A stretch of DNA of 64,000 nucleotides, taken from assembly GCF_024398035.1 (NCBI RefSeq), contig NZ_CP073748.1, positions 3,153,001 to 3,217,000 of the forward strand, given 5' to 3'. Position numbers and translations under genes: made by a program. This document shows, piece by piece, positions 28,167-37,362 of the stretch. Source of the stretch: Kordiimonas sp. SCSIO 12603. Its GTDB lineage: Bacteria > Pseudomonadota > Alphaproteobacteria > Sphingomonadales > Kordiimonadaceae. The notes under the pieces are model-generated. The model worked only from the letters and a program-made list of their open reading frames with translations, did not search any database and had not been told where the DNA came from. Every line of letters starts with the position of its first letter. Position 1 is the first letter of the stretch.

Positions 28167-28243
28167 TCAGCTAACTCCCTGCCCTATATACTCTTTCTGT
28201 AGCAGAAACTAAGGGAGAGGTGAATTAACTTCTGTCAAACGCC

Positions 28244-28678
28244 TTACTGAGCGCTATCAAACATATCATCTTTCTGGAAATATCGCTGTAACCCTTGCTC
28301 ATCGAGCATATCCTGCTCAAACTTAGCAAGTTTTTGTGCTTTCTTCTTTTGTTGTTGCTCCAGAGCAATCTCATACGTTTTTAATTCTCGAAAGCTTTCA
28401 GCAACCTTATCCTGCTGCTCTTCTATAACAGTATCTTTCTGCACAATCTGGTCATAGATGATTTTTTGCTGTTTCCGAGAACCTTCCATATATGCCCCCA
28501 AGGATGTCGCAAATACTTCCAATTCAGAGTTTTTAGATTGGTCTGCCATCTCGGCATCAATCGCTTCAATACGACGCACCATCTCATCGCGTTCCTCAAG
28601 CATTTCAGCGAGAACACGCCGGGCTTCATCAAGCTCCCACTTCCTTAAACGTATAAGATTTTGAAGGCTTTCAATCAT
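28244..28678 (-). CDS. fliJ: Flagellar export chaperone FliJ
   Basis: A 144-residue, almost entirely coiled-coil protein with heptads from the start (LQNLIRLRKWELDEARRVL) to about residue 125. Position right after fliI (15 bases) and length match FliJ, the stalk-like protein that couples the FliI ATPase to FlhA. Sequence conservation in this family is low, so context carries weight. Confidence 0.82.
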   Translation of the reverse strand: MIESLQNLIRLRKWELDEARRVLAEMLEERDEMVRRIEAIDAEMADQSKNSELEVFATSLGAYMEGSRKQQKIIYDQIVQKDTVIEEQQDKVAESFRELKTYEIALEQQQKKKAQKLAKFEQDMLDEQGLQRYFQKDDMFDSAQ

Positions 28679-28693
28679 CTATGAAAATATACC

Positions 28694-30040
28694 CTATTGT
28701 TGTCCGGAAAGCACTGCAGCAGCAGGCCCCATTTCCATAATCTGGCGTAATCTCGCATATCCATCCAACAGCGATGTTTGATCATCTTTCCACTGTCCAA
28801 GGAACTCTTCAATATGAGGATTATATCCAATGGCTGCATCTACATCTGGGTTACTACCCTGCCGGTAAGCACCAAGCCTTATCATCTCTTCCATATCCGT
28901 GTAGGTGGACATATAACGTTTGGCCTCCCGCACCAGAATATTTTCATCATCCGTATTACAGCGCGGCATGGTTCTAGATACTGACTTCAACACGTTGATG
29001 GCAGGGTATCTGCCTCGCTCGGCAATAGCTCGTTCCATCACAATATGGCCATCCAAAATACCGCGCACTGCATCTGCCACAGGCTCGTTATGGTCATCAC
29101 CCTCTACAAGAACGGTGAAAAGGCCCGTTATGTTACCAGCACCACGTGGCCCAGGCCCAGCACGCTCCAACAACCTTGGTAACTCAGTAAATACAGTCGG
29201 CGTATAGCCTTTGCTGGTTGGCGGTTCACCGCCTGCAAGCCCGATTTCGCGCTGTGCCATAGCAAAACGTGTTACGCTATCCATCAAACACATTACATCA
29301 GCACCTTCGTCGCGGAAATGTTCTGCAAGCGTAAGGGTCATGTATGCTGCTTGTCGGCGCATCAGAGCGCTTTCATCAGAAGTCGCAACAACTACGACAG
29401 ATTTAGCAAGCCCATCAGGTCCGAGATCATCTTCAATAAACTCCTGAACCTCTCTGCCCCGCTCACCAATCAGACCAATAACACTGATATTGGCATCAGA
29501 ATGACGTGCAATCATGGAAAGGAGAACCGACTTACCAACACCTGAACCGGCAAAAATACCCATCCGCTGTCCCTGACAGCAGCTCACAAATGTGTTAAGT
29601 GCCCGGACACCAAGATCAATTTTTTGTCCTACTCTCTGGCGGTTATGAGCTGGTGGCGGCCCTGCACGCAAAAGGCGAGGTTTCGTACCGTGCACTATCG
29701 GGCCCTTACCATCAACAGGTTCTCCAAAGGCATTAACCACCCGCCCGAGCCAACCGTTGGAAGGAAAAACGACAGGGTCTGATTGAGTAAGAACGGCCTT
29801 ACAGCCGACCCCAACACCTTCAAGCTGAGCATAAGGCATAGCAAGCGCGGTATCGTGGCGAAAGCCAATAATCTCAATAGGTACACGGCGAAAATCACGT
29901 GTTTCCACCTCGAGACGAGACCCAATAGAAACATGCTGGCCAATGCCAGACACTTCAACAAGCAAACCACGAACACCGGCTACACGACCGTAGCGACGTT
30001 CAGTTCTTATTCGCTCAACTTCCTGAATAAGACTGTGCAA
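28694..30040 (-). CDS. fliI: Flagellum-specific export ATPase FliI
   Basis: A 448-residue F1-beta-like hexameric ATPase that energises flagellar protein export. Walker A is FAGSGVGKS, Walker B is [20 protein letters not shown], and [18 protein letters not shown] is the FliI/YscN signature. The first codon is TTG at 30040 behind GGGGTGTGG. No in-frame ATG is available near the start of the conserved domain. It diverges from ctrA across a 277-base gap, which may place it under CtrA control. Confidence 0.94.
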   Translation of the reverse strand: MHSLIQEVERIRTERRYGRVAGVRGLLVEVSGIGQHVSIGSRLEVETRDFRRVPIEIIGFRHDTALAMPYAQLEGVGVGCKAVLTQSDPVVFPSNGWLGRVVNAFGEPVDGKGPIVHGTKPRLLRAGPPPAHNRQRVGQKIDLGVRALNTFVSCCQGQRMGIFAGSGVGKSVLLSMIARHSDANISVIGLIGERGREVQEFIEDDLGPDGLAKSVVVVATSDESALMRRQAAYMTLTLAEHFRDEGADVMCLMDSVTRFAMAQREIGLAGGEPPTSKGYTPTVFTELPRLLERAGPGPRGAGNITGLFTVLVEGDDHNEPVADAVRGILDGHIVMERAIAERGRYPAINVLKSVSRTMPRCNTDDENILVREAKRYMSTYTDMEEMIRLGAYRQGSNPDVDAAIGYNPHIEEFLGQWKDDQTSLLDGYARLRQIMEMGPAAAVLSGQQ

Positions 30041-30185
30041 TTACCACACCCCAAAAAACGCAAGACAACGTAAAATTATTGATACCCAGAGCTCATATAA
30101 TCTTACAAACGGTTTAAATAATAGTAAAAACAGTAAGGTTAATAATCAAATCAATCTCAGCAATTTAATTTTTATTGGACATATC

Positions 30186-30201
30186 GTTAACCTTCGTTAA
30201 C
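30186..30201. promoter_or_regulatory. Spaced GTTAAC repeats (probable CtrA site) before ctrA
   Basis: GTTAAC occurs at 30186-30191 and again at 30196-30201, exactly 10 bases apart (one helical turn), giving TTAACC and TTAAC half-sites. CtrA half-sites have the core TTAACC, though the standard spacing is TTAA-N7-TTAA and here it is N6. The site lies about 120 bases before the ctrA ATG and about 150 before fliI in the 30041-30317 gap, which is otherwise AT-rich with no further structure seen. Confidence 0.5.
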
Positions 30202-30317
30202 AATAATAAAGCAAGCACGCGTTACTGCTGGCCAAATAAAAGCATAGGGAAGATAAAGAATAGACAACTTGAGGAACGTTTTGTCTATCTTTGTCGCAAA
30301 CCTTTAGGGGAAATAAT

Positions 30318-31019
30318 ATGCGTGTTCTATTGATTGAAGACGATCCTACGATGACCCGCAGCATTGAATTGATGCTGAACTCAGAAGGTTTTAACGTATA
30401 TAGCACTGATCTCGGAGAAGAAGGCCTCGATCTGGGCAAGTTATACGATTACGATATTATTTTACTGGATTTAAACCTTCCAGATATGCACGGGTATGAT
30501 GTTCTTAAGAAGCTTCGCACAGCGAAGGTGAATACTCCTATTCTCATTTTGTCAGGCCTGACAGAAATGGAAAATAAGGTGAAAGGTCTTGGCTTCGGTG
30601 CCGATGACTATATGACTAAACCTTTCCATAAAGAGGAATTAGTTGCACGTATCCATGCGATTGTACGCCGCTCTAAAGGTCATTCACAGTCTATTATCAA
30701 GACAGGCAAGTTAGCTGTTAACCTTGATACTAAGACGGTGGAAATTGGCTCCCAGCGCGTCCATCTTACTGGTAAAGAATACGCGATGCTTGAGCTCCTC
30801 TCCTTGAGAAAGGGCAGCACGTTAACCAAAGAGATGTTCTTAAACCATCTTTATGGCGGCATTGACGAGCCTGAGCTGAAAATTATTGATGTATTCATCT
30901 GTAAGCTCCGTAAAAAGCTAGCGGCAGCTTCTGAAGGCGACAACTATATTGAAACCGTTTGGGGGCGTGGATATGTTCTTCGTAATCCTGAAAATGAAGT
31001 AGATGCAGCCGCTGGATAA
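30318..31019 (+). CDS. ctrA: Cell-cycle response regulator CtrA
   Basis: A 233-residue OmpR-type regulator, the master cell-cycle and flagellar regulator of alphaproteobacteria. The opening [20 protein letters not shown] is diagnostic. Acidic pocket Asp8-Asp9, phosphorylated Asp51 in [16 protein letters not shown], and Lys in [10 protein letters not shown] are intact. The winged-helix DNA-binding domain (about 128-225) ends with [14 protein letters not shown]. The start at 30318 follows AGGGGAAATA. The C-terminus is DAAAG, not a bare AA. A strong terminator follows. Confidence 0.96.
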   Translation: MRVLLIEDDPTMTRSIELMLNSEGFNVYSTDLGEEGLDLGKLYDYDIILLDLNLPDMHGYDVLKKLRTAKVNTPILILSGLTEMENKVKGLGFGADDYMTKPFHKEELVARIHAIVRRSKGHSQSIIKTGKLAVNLDTKTVEIGSQRVHLTGKEYAMLELLSLRKGSTLTKEMFLNHLYGGIDEPELKIIDVFICKLRKKLAAASEGDNYIETVWGRGYVLRNPENEVDAAAG

Positions 31020-31041
31020 GGCCTGCAAATACAGGTAAAAG

Positions 31042-31069
31042 AAAAGCGGCCTTCAAGCCGCTTTTTTTT
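31042..31069 (+). terminator. Intrinsic terminator of ctrA
   Basis: AAAAGCGGC pairs with GCCGCTTTT around a CTTCAA loop, followed by a run of T to 31069. Its A-rich left flank also gives a short U-tract on the minus strand, so it may help end cheR transcription, although cheR stops at 31098. Confidence 0.85.
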
Positions 31070-31097
31070 GTATCTATTCCTAAAAAGGTTGGATTTT

Positions 31098-31940
31098 CTA
31101 ACCCAACCCCATCAACTGTTCCGCAGTACCATCTGACGGAACATACATTCCTCGCTGGCCTTTAACAGGTTTGAAAGAATCTGTAATACCCAGAACGGTT
31201 TCTGCAGCACCAAGGAACAAGGTTCCATCACTCGCCAAAACTTTACGCATACGGTCAAGCACTTGGCCTTTAGTTTTCTGATCAAAATAAATCAATACGT
31301 TACGACAATAAATCACATCAAACGTACCCAGTGCCGCAAAGTTATCAAGCAAGTTAAATGGGCGGAATTTTACCATATTGCGAATATCATCGCTTAACTG
31401 CCAAACATCGCCTTCCTGCGTGAAATATTTGATAAGTAGCTGAATTGGCAGACCACGCTGTACTTCGAACTGGCTATATTTGCCGGCCTTAGCCTTTTCA
31501 AGAACCTGCGTACAAATATCTGTGCCAACAATTTCAATATTCCAATTGCTATACTTAATACCTGCCTCTTTCAACAAAATCGCAAGCGAATACGGCTCCT
31601 GCCCTGTTGAAGCAGCTGCACACCAAATGCGTAAACGTTTCTGTGTACCACGTGCCTTTTCCATTGCTGGCAACACATGATTTTTGAAAAGATCAAACGG
31701 TGTGTTGTCACGGAAGAAGAACGACTCATTTGTAGTCATCGCTTCCGTCACATCTTTCAACAACGTCTGATCTGTCTTCATCCGTAATTTCTGGACCAGT
31801 GCATCAAGTGTATCCAGGCCTCGTTTCCGTGCAAGTGGCGTCAGCCTACTTTCAAGGAGATACACCTTGTCCGGTGTCAGCATCAGGCCTGACCGCTCTT
31901 TCAGAGTCCCTGCGAGAAAGTCAAAATCAGCTGTATTCAC
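31098..31940 (-). CDS. cheR: Chemotaxis protein methyltransferase CheR
   Basis: A 280-residue SAM-dependent enzyme that methylates glutamates of chemoreceptors. The N-terminal helical domain (1-75) has TNESFFFRDNTPFDLF. Motif I is RIWCAAASTGQEPYSLAILL, and VIYCRNVLIYFDQKTK lies near the C-terminus. It overlaps cheB by one base and is the last gene of the che operon. Confidence 0.95.
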   Translation of the reverse strand: MNTADFDFLAGTLKERSGLMLTPDKVYLLESRLTPLARKRGLDTLDALVQKLRMKTDQTLLKDVTEAMTTNESFFFRDNTPFDLFKNHVLPAMEKARGTQKRLRIWCAAASTGQEPYSLAILLKEAGIKYSNWNIEIVGTDICTQVLEKAKAGKYSQFEVQRGLPIQLLIKYFTQEGDVWQLSDDIRNMVKFRPFNLLDNFAALGTFDVIYCRNVLIYFDQKTKGQVLDRMRKVLASDGTLFLGAAETVLGITDSFKPVKGQRGMYVPSDGTAEQLMGLG

Positions 31941-33214
31941 TAGTGTCCTCCTTGCAACCGCTTCACAGTCGCGTCGCCCAAATCATCAATAGACAGCACC
32001 TCAGTACAAAGCCCTGCTGTCGCTACGGCGCCTGGCATACCCCACACCACGCTGGACGCTTCATCTTGTGCCAAGAGCGTACCCCCCGCTCTCACCAAAT
32101 CTCTGGCCCCTTTTAGACCATCGTGCCCCATGCCGGTTAAAATAACGGCAAGTGTAGCACCACCATATAGTTTACTCGCACTTCTAAAGAGTGGATCAAC
32201 CGCTGGCTTGCAGAAATTTTCTGGTGGATCATCCGTTAACCGAACAATTTTTTTACCATTTTCTTCTGCCACTTCCATGTGCTTACCGCCCGGAGCAACA
32301 TAAATATTACCGCCTATCAGCTCTAAACCATCAACCGCTTCCTGCGAAGGCCATCCAGTTGTCTGCCCGAGGTGATCTGCAAGAATGGCCGTAAAAGTTG
32401 CTGGCATATGCTGGGTAATCAGGATAGGTACCTTTGGTTGCTTATCTTTAAATTGCCCAAAAAACTTCATCAGCGCCTGTGGTCCACCCGTTGAAGATCC
32501 AACAAGAAGAGCTTGTGGTTTCTTCGGAATACCCATCTGCTTACGCAGTGTAAACGCTGTGCCACCAGTTTGCGGCGCAACGGCTGCTTCAGGCTTTACA
32601 GCGCGTGTCACCACAGGAGTAGGCTTTGGTCTAGTTGGCGCTGCTACAAAGCCAGCAGGTTTTGCTTTTGCTTCAGGTTTCGCGAAAGCTACGCTTTCAC
32701 GAGCTGTTGCAGGCCCTGTCGCTGCTTTTGCAGACACAGGCAATGCCTCACCACGCTTGGAACGCCTACGCCCCGCCCATGCTTTAACTTTATCCACCAA
32801 TTCACGGCGAAAATCGATATTAGCATTCACTGAACGTGCTGTTTCCGGCTTTGGAACATAATCCACCGCGCCCATCTGTAAAGCACGCAAACTAATCTCA
32901 GCATTCTTACGCGTAAGCGTAGATGCCATAACAACTTTAATGTCCGGCACCTTCTCAATTAATTTTGGAAGCGCCGTCATCCCATCCATCTCAGGCATTT
33001 CAATATCAAGCACAACCGCTTCGAGATCGTGCTTTTCAATCTGCCGTAGTGCAACAGCGCCATTATTAGCTGTTGTTACCACTTCGATATCTGGGTCTTC
33101 TGATAAATACCTACAAAGAAATCCACGAATAATGGCACTATCGTCCACCACCATAACACGGTATGGACCCGGCTCTTTTAAGCTTTCAGATGCCTTGCTC
33201 ACAATAGAGTGCAC
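31940..33214 (-). CDS. cheB: Chemotaxis response regulator protein-glutamate methylesterase CheB
   Basis: A 424-residue CheB, longer than the usual ~350. Receiver domain (about 15-135) has Asp24-Asp25 and phosphoacceptor Asp70 in VVLDIEMPEMDG. The C-terminal methylesterase/deamidase domain (about 232-420) has catalytic Ser241 (GSSTGGPQAL), His269 (ITQHMPATFTA) and the Asp of GMGHDGLKGA. The extra length is a Lys/Ala/Pro-rich linker at about 150-230. It removes methyl groups from receptors, opposing CheR. Confidence 0.95.
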   Translation of the reverse strand: MHSIVSKASESLKEPGPYRVMVVDDSAIIRGFLCRYLSEDPDIEVVTTANNGAVALRQIEKHDLEAVVLDIEMPEMDGMTALPKLIEKVPDIKVVMASTLTRKNAEISLRALQMGAVDYVPKPETARSVNANIDFRRELVDKVKAWAGRRRSKRGEALPVSAKAATGPATARESVAFAKPEAKAKPAGFVAAPTRPKPTPVVTRAVKPEAAVAPQTGGTAFTLRKQMGIPKKPQALLVGSSTGGPQALMKFFGQFKDKQPKVPILITQHMPATFTAILADHLGQTTGWPSQEAVDGLELIGGNIYVAPGGKHMEVAEENGKKIVRLTDDPPENFCKPAVDPLFRSASKLYGGATLAVILTGMGHDGLKGARDLVRAGGTLLAQDEASSVVWGMPGAVATAGLCTEVLSIDDLGDATVKRLQGGH

Positions 33215-33227
33215 TCAATTATCCTGA

Positions 33228-33593
33228 TTAAATCAAACCAACTTGCGAGAATTTAGCCTCGATGATTTCACGATCAAACGGCTTCATAATATACTCGTTG
33301 GCACCCGCCTCAATTGCTGTGCGAATGTGTGACATATCGTTCTCTGTTGTACAGAAAACAACAACTGGCTGTTCAATACCATCTTTGGCACGCAGCGTTT
33401 TTAAAAACTGCAAACCGTCCATAACCGGCATATTCCAATCAAGAAGAACCACATCAGGCAGGTTACGATCACACGCATCGAGCGCGTCCTGTCCATCAAC
33501 AGCTTCTTCAATCTCGAAGTTCAGTTCTTCCAGAATGCGCCTTGCGACTTTTCTAATCACTCTGGAATCATCGACAACAAGACAGAGTTTCAT
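33228..33593 (-). CDS. cheY: CheY-type single-domain response regulator
   Basis: A 121-residue receiver with intact Asp8-Asp9, phosphorylated Asp52 (VVLLDWNMPVMDG), Thr82/83 and Lys104 (YIMKPF). There is no output domain, so it acts by binding, either to the motor switch (FliM) or as a phosphate sink. Gene order between cheW and cheB fits CheY. It is 13 bases upstream of cheB. Confidence 0.9.
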   Translation of the reverse strand: MKLCLVVDDSRVIRKVARRILEELNFEIEEAVDGQDALDACDRNLPDVVLLDWNMPVMDGLQFLKTLRAKDGIEQPVVVFCTTENDMSHIRTAIEAGANEYIMKPFDREIIEAKFSQVGLI

Positions 33594-33646
33594 ATTCAGT
33601 ATCTCCCAAAATATCCTTTGAAAAGGGGAAACCGCTTCACCTTAGT

Positions 33647-34138
33647 TTAAGCAGCTTTTCCTTGAGTTTCAAAGGCAAGAAGTTTGTCTACATCCAGAAT
33701 CGGTAACAATTCCCCCTCCAAACGGTAAATACCACGGCTCACTTCTCTCCAACGAGGGTCAAGCGTCACCGGATTACGTTCGAAAAGCTGATCATCGAGA
33801 GATAATACTTCTCCCACAGAATCAATCTGCAAACTATATGGTTCTTCGTTATGCTCTACTACAACTGACATGCTTTGCTTATCGCCTTCAAGCGGATCAA
33901 GCCCCAAGCGGTTACGCAGGTCAATGGCGGTTACAATTCTACCACGCAGGTTCAACACACCAGAAACCCATTTAGGGGCCAGCGGGATCTTGGTAATTTT
34001 CTGGGCATTTAGCACATCATGCACAGCAAGAACCGGGATACCCAATGTCTGGCCAGCAAGTTTGATGGTTACAAAATCCTGACTACCAGTGCCGACAGCT
34101 ACAACACTTAAATCATCACGCACTACGAGATCATTCAT
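33647..34138 (-). CDS. cheW: Chemotaxis coupling protein CheW
   Basis: A 163-residue single CheW domain that links receptors to CheA. Family blocks include FVTIKLAGQTLGIPVLAVHD, VSGVLNLRGRIVTAIDLRNR and LQIDSVGEVLSL. It overlaps the end of cheA by 4 bases, indicating translational coupling and matched stoichiometry. Confidence 0.94.
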   Translation of the reverse strand: MNDLVVRDDLSVVAVGTGSQDFVTIKLAGQTLGIPVLAVHDVLNAQKITKIPLAPKWVSGVLNLRGRIVTAIDLRNRLGLDPLEGDKQSMSVVVEHNEEPYSLQIDSVGEVLSLDDQLFERNPVTLDPRWREVSRGIYRLEGELLPILDVDKLLAFETQGKAA

Positions 34139-37100
34139 GCTGCATCTCCTTTGATTTTAAGTTGCTGTGCCAGACTTCTCAGCAGCGTATCCTTATCGAA
34201 TTTCGCTACATAATCATCAAAGCCAGCCTCATACCCTCTGTTGATATCTTTCTCTTTCGCAAGAGACGACAAAGCAACGATTGGAGTACTCGCCCAGCGA
34301 TCATCAGCCTTAGCTGCCGCAACGAATTCATATCCATTCATATCCGGCATTTCGATGTCAGAGATAATCAAATCAAACATCTGACCGTCTTCCATCATCT
34401 GAAGTGCACCAGCAGCGCTCGAAACAGTAGCAACACTATAACCCGCTACTGTTAGAACCGGTTTCACCATATTACGGAAGAAATCACTATCATCGACAAG
34501 AAGCAGTTGCAGGCCACGATTATCCAAACCTTCTTCAACCATCTCACCAGAACGCATCCAATCTGAGAATGCCAGGTTCAAATAATAAGATACATCAATA
34601 ACTTCGGAAGCTTTTCCTGCAATTACCGCAGAACCAACAACACCAGCCTGATTAGAAGCCAGTTTTACATCAAGCTTCTCTTCTACAATATCTTTAATCT
34701 CATCAACCGCGAGGCCCATTGTGTATTCACGGTCAGTGAACACAAGAACTGGCTGCCTGCCTTCTTCCAACAACTCCATATCCGGGTTTGCTTTAATGAG
34801 AGGCATGAGGTTACCACGATATTGAACCATATGGCGACCGTCTGAAATCTCAACATCAGCAGTATCGATTTCCTCTAGTCGAGCAATAAGAGCTAACGGT
34901 ACAGCTTTAGGATTACCACCACCAGCGGTGAACACAAGCATGCTCTCTGTTTCGTCGTATCTAGCTCGTTGCACGGCTTCTTGCTCACCATCAGCATCTT
35001 GCTGTTGATCCTGAACACCATTATTCGCAAGAGATGCAATACCGTTTGGATCAAGGATCATAATTACACTACCATCACCGAGGATAGTATTACCTGAGTA
35101 AATATCCAAATCCTTCAGGATAGGTGCAACAGGTTTCACAACGATCTCTTCGGTATCGAACACCTGATCCACAACGATACCAAAAGTGAATGGACCTACC
35201 TGTGTTACAACAATGAAATCATCAGCTTCTTCACGTGCATCAATTTCTTCGCGTGTCATAAAGCCAAGCACTTCATTTAGATACACAAGCGGCAACAAAC
35301 GGTTCCTCAAACGAAGAACAGGCGCGTTGTTAATGGTCTCAATCTTATGTTCTGAATTATTGCTTGAATTCGCTGAAGCACGCACCAGCTCAAGTACGCT
35401 GATTTGAGGAATTGCATAACGCTCTTCCTGTGCCTTAACGATAAGGCCAGCAACAATTGCTAGTGTCAGTGGGATCTTGATATCAAACGTTGTGCCCTTG
35501 CCCTCAACCGAGGTCATGTCGATGGTGCCACCGATTTTCTCGATATTTGAACGCACAACGTCCATCCCTACACCACGGCCGGAAACACTTGTTACCTGCT
35601 CCGCTGTAGAGAAACCTGGGTGGAAAATGAATTTCTGGATTTGATTATCTGACATTTCAGCAAGTTCTGCTTCCGTCGCCAGACCTTTTTCCAAAATTTT
35701 CTTCGCAAGCTTAGCAACCGGAATACCTGCACCATCATCTTTAATTTCAATGATGATGTGACCGCCTTCATGGAAAGCATTCAAAGTAATCGTACCTTGC
35801 TCAGGCTTACCATTTGCCATCCGCACTGCAGGTGTCTCAATACCGTGATCGGCAGAGTTACGAACCATGTGAGTAAGCGGGTCTTTGATAAGCTCAAGAA
35901 CCTGACGATCCAGTTCTGTGTCAGCACCGATCATCTCAAGTTCAATTTTCTTATCAAGTTCGACTGTCAAGTCACGTACAATACGCGGCAGTTTTGCCCA
36001 AGCGTTACCGATTGGCTGCATCCGCGTTTTCATCACGTTTTCCTGCAACTCAGTAGTACACTGGCTAAGGCGCTGAAGCGGTACTGCAAGCTCTGTATTA
36101 TCCAGATTACGTGTAATCTGCAGAAGCTGGTTACGGGTCAGAACAAGTTCTGAAACCATATTCATCAAATCTTCAAGCAGTTCCACGTTCACACGAATAG
36201 ACTGCGATACCTTCTTCGTCTCTTTTGCAGGACCTGAAGCACCAGCGGCCGGGCCTGCTTTCTGCTCGGTACCTGCTTTATTTGGGGTGGATTTTGCAAC
36301 TTCCTTCGAAGCATTCACAACAGCTTCGCGAATAAGTTCAAATGTCATCACCGCTTCATCGGCATCATCACTTGATACCTGACATTCAACGAGAGCTTCT
36401 TTGACAAGTTTAAGCATCTTATCAAAGTGCCCATCACCAAAGCCTGTAACCGTTACCAGTTGACGACCAATGGTGTCCGCCGCATCAATATCATCCTTAA
36501 AGAGAGCCATCATCAGGCCAAGGAACTTCGATTTACGAAGATCAATCGCGACAGCTTCAAAAAACTTCTTAAGCTGATCATCATTTGCGATACGTGTCGC
36601 AATCAAATGCGCGGCCACCGCCACACTATCTTCACCACCAACACGGTCGTAAAGAGAACCACCAGATGAAGCCGGGGCTGCTGCTTCAGGTTCAGGTACC
36701 GTGTCATCCGCCGTATCTTCAGGGCCCGGTGCATTTGCAAATGCAGCTTCAAGCTCTTCCAGAGATACTTCACCAGGCTTCAGTGCACGCCCAAGTGTTG
36801 TATCAACAATCTCGCCATCAACGGTGTCAGGCTCATCTTCAACAGGCGCCGCGTCTGCACCCTCAGCAATCGCGTCCAGACGATTGATCAGATCACTATC
36901 ATCACCATCAGGCTCTTCTTCCGTTGCCTCAAGGCCAGCGAGAATTTCTTTAATACGGTCCAAACTCTCGAGAATCACCGTTACCGAATGCTCGGAAACT
37001 TCAAGTTCACCATCTCGGAATTTGCCAAGTACGTTTTCAGATGCATGCGCTACTGATTCAAGCCTTGGTAGCCCAAGGAAGCCACATGTACCTTTAATTG

Positions 37101-37233
37101 TGTGCACTAGGCGGAAGATATTATCCAATACTTCCTTGTTGTTAGGATCTTGTTCGAGCTTCACAAGCTCAATATCAACAACATCAATGCTTTCCGCTGT
37201 TTCGGTTAGGAATTCATTTAACAGATCATCCAT
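34135..37233 (-). CDS. cheA: Hybrid chemotaxis histidine kinase CheA with inserted globin-like domain and C-terminal receiver
   Basis: A 1032-residue kinase. Order: Hpt domain (1-105, phosphorylated His44 in RLVHTIKGTCGFLG); acidic linker; an unusual globin-like domain (about 193-309); linker; dimerisation (about 343-405); HATPase (N-box HMVRNSADHGIE around 455-466, DDGAGIP 499-505, GRGVGMDVV 552-560); CheW regulatory domain (about 590-730); a second CheW-like domain (about 760-890); and receiver (908-1028, Asp914/Asp915, phosphoacceptor Asp959, Lys1011). The normal P2 response-regulator-docking domain is not evident, and the globin-like module takes its place. The receiver may act as a phosphate sink or feedback element. 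It is upstream of cheW-cheY-cheB-cheR in the same operon. Confidence 0.95.
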   Translation of the reverse strand: MDDLLNEFLTETAESIDVVDIELVKLEQDPNNKEVLDNIFRLVHTIKGTCGFLGLPRLESVAHASENVLGKFRDGELEVSEHSVTVILESLDRIKEILAGLEATEEEPDGDDSDLINRLDAIAEGADAAPVEDEPDTVDGEIVDTTLGRALKPGEVSLEELEAAFANAPGPEDTADDTVPEPEAAAPASSGGSLYDRVGGEDSVAVAAHLIATRIANDDQLKKFFEAVAIDLRKSKFLGLMMALFKDDIDAADTIGRQLVTVTGFGDGHFDKMLKLVKEALVECQVSSDDADEAVMTFELIREAVVNASKEVAKSTPNKAGTEQKAGPAAGASGPAKETKKVSQSIRVNVELLEDLMNMVSELVLTRNQLLQITRNLDNTELAVPLQRLSQCTTELQENVMKTRMQPIGNAWAKLPRIVRDLTVELDKKIELEMIGADTELDRQVLELIKDPLTHMVRNSADHGIETPAVRMANGKPEQGTITLNAFHEGGHIIIEIKDDGAGIPVAKLAKKILEKGLATEAELAEMSDNQIQKFIFHPGFSTAEQVTSVSGRGVGMDVVRSNIEKIGGTIDMTSVEGKGTTFDIKIPLTLAIVAGLIVKAQEERYAIPQISVLELVRASANSSNNSEHKIETINNAPVLRLRNRLLPLVYLNEVLGFMTREEIDAREEADDFIVVTQVGPFTFGIVVDQVFDTEEIVVKPVAPILKDLDIYSGNTILGDGSVIMILDPNGIASLANNGVQDQQQDADGEQEAVQRARYDETESMLVFTAGGGNPKAVPLALIARLEEIDTADVEISDGRHMVQYRGNLMPLIKANPDMELLEEGRQPVLVFTDREYTMGLAVDEIKDIVEEKLDVKLASNQAGVVGSAVIAGKASEVIDVSYYLNLAFSDWMRSGEMVEEGLDNRGLQLLLVDDSDFFRNMVKPVLTVAGYSVATVSSAAGALQMMEDGQMFDLIISDIEMPDMNGYEFVAAAKADDRWASTPIVALSSLAKEKDINRGYEAGFDDYVAKFDKDTLLRSLAQQLKIKGDAA
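36307..36657 (-). other. Truncated-haemoglobin-like domain inside CheA (residues about 193-309)
   Basis: The segment opens SLYDRVGGEDSV and continues with RIANDDQLKKFF, a hydrophobic helix around FLGLMMALF, then GHFDKMLKLVKEAL and a final helix. This follows group-1 truncated haemoglobins helix by helix (compare, from memory, the cyanobacterial GlbN opening TLYDNIGGQPAI and its later PHFDAI). The proximal F8 histidine expected about nine residues before the HFD motif is missing; only His209 and His269 occur in the segment, neither at that position. It is therefore likely to keep the fold but not bind haem in the usual way. Confidence 0.65.
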
Positions 37234-37324
37234 CTCGGTCGCCCCTGCATGGAAAAATACTAAAGTCAGGAATTATGAGGCTGGTTACCAAACAATTCAC
37301 CATTGCCCCAAATTTGACGAAAAA

Positions 37325-37350
37325 GGTTAAGAACGTGTAAAATATTACAC
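37325..37350 (-). promoter_or_regulatory. CtrA-like box and palindrome upstream of cheA
   Basis: On the minus strand TTTA, seven bases, TTAACC (37325-37341) differs from the CtrA consensus TTAA-N7-TTAACC by one base. Overlapping it is the perfect palindrome GTGTAA-AATA-TTACAC (37335-37350). Both lie in the gap between chpT and cheA, about 95 bases before the cheA start. Confidence 0.4.
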
Positions 37351-37362
37351 ATTATTTCAGAA

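Noticed and set aside
36600-36610. His209 and His269 of CheA as possible haem ligands
   Set aside because: His209 lies in the second helix and His269 in the HFD motif, which is conserved alongside a separate proximal His in true globins. Neither occupies the F8 position.
36701-37330. A 209-codon serine-rich open frame antisense to cheA
   Set aside because: It mirrors the well-supported cheA frame, has biased Ser/Arg composition typical of a reverse-strand shadow, and no ribosome-binding site or family resemblance.
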